DNA of 8,313 bases from Candidatus Pelagibacter sp. (lineage in GTDB: Bacteria > Pseudomonadota > Alphaproteobacteria > Pelagibacterales > Pelagibacteraceae). Under the pieces are notes generated by a model. That model did not search any database. It saw nothing but the letters and a program-made list of their open reading frames with translations, and had not been told where the DNA came from. The position numbers and the translations under genes were made by a program. The DNA lies in NCBI GenBank assembly GCA_028224115.1, contig JAOIVP010000021.1:1-8313 (forward strand), read 5' to 3'. Shown here one piece after another: positions 6,586 through 8,313 of the stretch (positions are counted from its first letter, which is position 1; each line of letters starts with the position of its first letter).

Positions 6586-7986
6586 ATGACTGATCAGTTA
6601 GGCGCTCTTACAACCATATTTACAGAATTTTACTACTGGGTAACAGTAGTGCTGATGTTTTTAATTCACGTCGGTTTCTGTATGTATGAAGTTGGAGCTT
6701 CTCGATACAAACATCACCAACATACTCTTATGAAAAATACAATGCTGATACCATTGGTTACAGTAACTTGGTTTTTCTTTGGTTGGTGGATTTACTGGGC
6801 ATTTCCAACAGGACCTGGAATTGCACCTTCAATAATGACGGAGAGTACAGCGTTGATTACCGACGATAGTACTTTTAGTGCTAAATGGTATTTAGCAAAC
6901 TCAGAGTTTATGGCGATCAATTTAGGTGATCACATAAGTGGTGTTTTCTGGGCTGCGTTCTTACTATTTTCATGGACAGCTGCTTCTATTGTTTCAGGAG
7001 CAATCATTGAAAGAATTACAACTTTTGCATTTGGAATTTTAGCAATAGCAATTGGGTCTGTATTTTGGACAATCGATGCTGCTTGGGGATGGCACTTTGA
7101 TGGATGGATGCTTAAAATATTAGGATATCATGATGCTTATGCATCAGGAGTAATTCACGCGATTGCGGGTGGATTTGCTTTGGGTGTTCTAGTGGTTTTA
7201 GGACCAAGAATTGGAAAATTCTCATCAAGTGGTGAGCCAAGAAATATTGGACCAAGAAATCCTTGGCTAGTTACAGTTGGATTATTTTTAATTTATACTG
7301 GTTTCTGGGGATTCTATGCGGCATGTAATATACCGATATTTGATCTTGGGCCCGAATATGGAATGGAAGGTGTAACCTATTGGACGGCTACAAACATTTA
7401 TGTAACCCCTACCACACTGAGTGGAATTACCTTTAACTTCTTGATGTCATTATCAGGAGGATTACTGGCCGGATACGTGGTCGCCAAAGGCGATCCTTTC
7501 TGGACTTATTCAAGTGGACTAGCAGGTGTCATATGTGCTTCAGCTGGAAATGATTTATATCATCCAATTCAAGCAATGATCATTGGTATGATCGGTGTTG
7601 TGATTGCATACAAACTACATTACTGGGTTGAACGTAAGTTCAAAATTGATGATGCAGTTGGTGCAGTAGCAGTACATGGTTATGCTGGTTTTGTCGGTCT
7701 TGTGATTTGTGGATTTGTTTTAAATGGCTACCCTTCATCTGGATACAGTGTTGGAGCTATGTGGGACGGATCAACTTACGCAACAATCAATCCACTGGGA
7801 CAATTCTTGGGAGCAATAATAATGTTTGGTGTTCTTGGAATGTTACCAGGCTATATCATAGCTAAAGTACTAAGCGGAATGGGTAAATTAAGAATCCCAC
7901 GTGAAGTAGAAATAGCTGGATTAGACTATGAAATGATGGAGTCTGCTAAGAGTGATGAAAAAGCAGTTTCATCTGCAACCAGGTAA
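6586..7986 (+). CDS. amt: Amt-family ammonium/methylammonium transporter
   Basis: A 466-residue inner-membrane channel/transporter of the Amt/Mep/Rh family with roughly 11 hydrophobic segments (about 15-32, 52-72, 116-136, 146-164, 186-206, 227-247, 280-300, 309-320, 328-344, 358-379, 404-428). Family signatures are SGAIIER (137-143), HDAYASGVIHAIAGG (182-196) with D183 and pore His191, GPRIG (206-210), and DDAVGAVAVHGYAGFVG (355-371) with pore His364. Both twin-His residues and the structural Asp are therefore kept. By hand alignment to E. coli AmtB, gate Phe107 and Phe215 correspond to F128 and F243, but the usual GFNAGS is GFYAAC here, placing Cys247 at the substrate-recruiting Ser219 position. 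The tail has EVEIAGLD but not the common EHGE. The start has GGGAGAG five bases upstream. It has its own control region and is followed by a small membrane protein, not glnK. Transport of an ammonium-type cation is secure; methylammonium preference is speculative. Confidence 0.94.
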   Translation: MTDQLGALTTIFTEFYYWVTVVLMFLIHVGFCMYEVGASRYKHHQHTLMKNTMLIPLVTVTWFFFGWWIYWAFPTGPGIAPSIMTESTALITDDSTFSAKWYLANSEFMAINLGDHISGVFWAAFLLFSWTAASIVSGAIIERITTFAFGILAIAIGSVFWTIDAAWGWHFDGWMLKILGYHDAYASGVIHAIAGGFALGVLVVLGPRIGKFSSSGEPRNIGPRNPWLVTVGLFLIYTGFWGFYAACNIPIFDLGPEYGMEGVTYWTATNIYVTPTTLSGITFNFLMSLSGGLLAGYVVAKGDPFWTYSSGLAGVICASAGNDLYHPIQAMIIGMIGVVIAYKLHYWVERKFKIDDAVGAVAVHGYAGFVGLVICGFVLNGYPSSGYSVGAMWDGSTYATINPLGQFLGAIIMFGVLGMLPGYIIAKVLSGMGKLRIPREVEIAGLDYEMMESAKSDEKAVSSATR

Positions 7987-7997
7987 AGGAGAAAAAT

Positions 7998-8222
7998 ATG
8001 GCTACAGTTACAAACTGGATAGATCATTTAAGTGCTAAGGAGGTTGTCGGTGCAGTTTATCCGGGAGCTGGATCCACTGAAACTTTACTGGTTATTCTAG
8101 GTTTAGTTATATGGATCGGGTGGCATGTCATTACTAACAAATCTGAAAGTGAAGAACTTTCTAGATTAGCTAGAAAAAGACATGGTGCAAATGATCATAA
8201 AAGCAACATTACCGATTGGTAA
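7998..8222 (+). CDS. Small single-span membrane protein co-encoded with amt
   Basis: A 74-residue protein of unknown function. Residues 1-28 are mildly polar (TNWIDHLSAKEVVGAVYPGAGSTE), 29-46 form one strong transmembrane helix (TLLVILGLVIWIGWHVIT), and 47-74 are charged (NKSESEELSRLARKRHGANDHKS). Positive residues after the helix suggest a cytoplasmic C-terminus and no cleaved signal peptide. The gene starts 11 bases after the amt stop, with AAGGAG (7986-7991) touching that stop codon, and ends just before a terminator, so it is cotranscribed with amt. The natural guess is a transporter partner or regulator in the slot often taken by glnK, but it has no similarity to a PII protein. A real gene is likely given ribosome site, spacing and composition; its function is not known to me. 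Confidence 0.82.
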   Translation: MATVTNWIDHLSAKEVVGAVYPGAGSTETLLVILGLVIWIGWHVITNKSESEELSRLARKRHGANDHKSNITDW

Positions 8223-8238
8223 TATAAAATAAAAATTT

Positions 8239-8271
8239 GGGCGCTACTTAGTTGTAGCGCCCTTTTTTTTT
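8239..8271 (+). terminator. Intrinsic terminator of the amt operon
   Basis: A perfect nine-base-pair GC-rich stem: GGGCGCTAC (8239-8247), loop TTAGTT, GTAGCGCCC (8254-8262), followed by nine T residues (8263-8271). It starts 17 bases after the stop of the small membrane protein. Its GC content stands out sharply from the surroundings. Confidence 0.93.
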
Positions 8272-8283
8272 GGATAAAAAAAT

Positions 8284-8313
8284 ATGGATGATAAAGAAAA
8301 AAACGAAGAGTTA
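8284..8313 (+). CDS. Possible start of the next gene (3'-truncated by window edge)
   Basis: An ATG at 8284 opens a frame of ten codons (MDDKEKNEEL) running off the window. It lies 12 bases after the terminator T tract. Only a weak TGGA (8271-8274) precedes it at ribosome-site distance. The charged start is compatible with a real gene, but ten codons cannot show a family. Confidence 0.35.
   Translation, partial: MDDKEKNEEL

Noticed and set aside
1..8313. tRNA/rRNA genes, CRISPR arrays, insertion sequences, phage or defence genes
   Set aside because: No cloverleaf sequence, regularly spaced repeats, transposase-like frame or terminal inverted repeats were seen; coding density is explained by metabolic and transport genes.

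Overview
The window is a dense, AT-rich, single-strand stretch of bacterial chromosome. Its short spacers, overlapping starts and stops, AGA-dominated arginine codons and gene order (FAD oxidoreductase, type III glutamine synthetase, three-part glutamate-synthase-like enzyme, ammonium transporter) suggest a streamlined marine alphaproteobacterium, most likely of the SAR11/Pelagibacterales type. That placement is inferred from composition and gene order; no rRNA or other marker is present.

Layout, all on the + strand. (1) Bases 2-1255 are the 3' part of a FAD-dependent oxidoreductase of the DAO family, cut by the left edge. (2) Bases 1329-6459 are a tight run of five genes. They encode a type III glutamine synthetase / gamma-glutamylmethylamide synthetase-like ligase, a class II glutamine amidotransferase subunit (GlxB/MgsA), a GXGXG beta-helix subunit (GlxC/MgsB), an FMN/Fe-S glutamate-synthase-like subunit (GlxD/MgsC), and an unrecognised 141-residue protein with a very lysine-rich N-terminus. 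(3) A strong inverted-repeat terminator lies at 6485-6518, followed by a probable promoter region with a near-palindrome. (4) Bases 6586-8222 hold an Amt-family ammonium/methylammonium transporter and a 74-residue single-span membrane protein 11 bases downstream. (5) A classic terminator lies at 8239-8271, followed by the first ten codons of a possible next gene at the right edge.

Working model. The ligase joins an amine (methylamine, or ammonia) to glutamate. GlxB/C/D would then transfer the amine through a buried channel to give N-methylglutamate (or glutamate). The upstream FAD oxidoreductase is placed to oxidise an N-methylated or secondary amino acid, and the Amt protein could bring in ammonium or methylammonium. 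This is the N-methylglutamate route known from methylotrophs and roseobacters. However, the visible dehydrogenase is a DAO-type single protein, not a recognisable four-subunit MgdABCD set. The ligase/synthase assignment is solid at family level; the methylamine substrate is an inference.

The parts least explained by known biology are the 141-residue operon member and its N-terminal resemblance to GlxD, the small membrane protein in the place where glnK often sits beside amt, and the unusual pore residues of the Amt protein.
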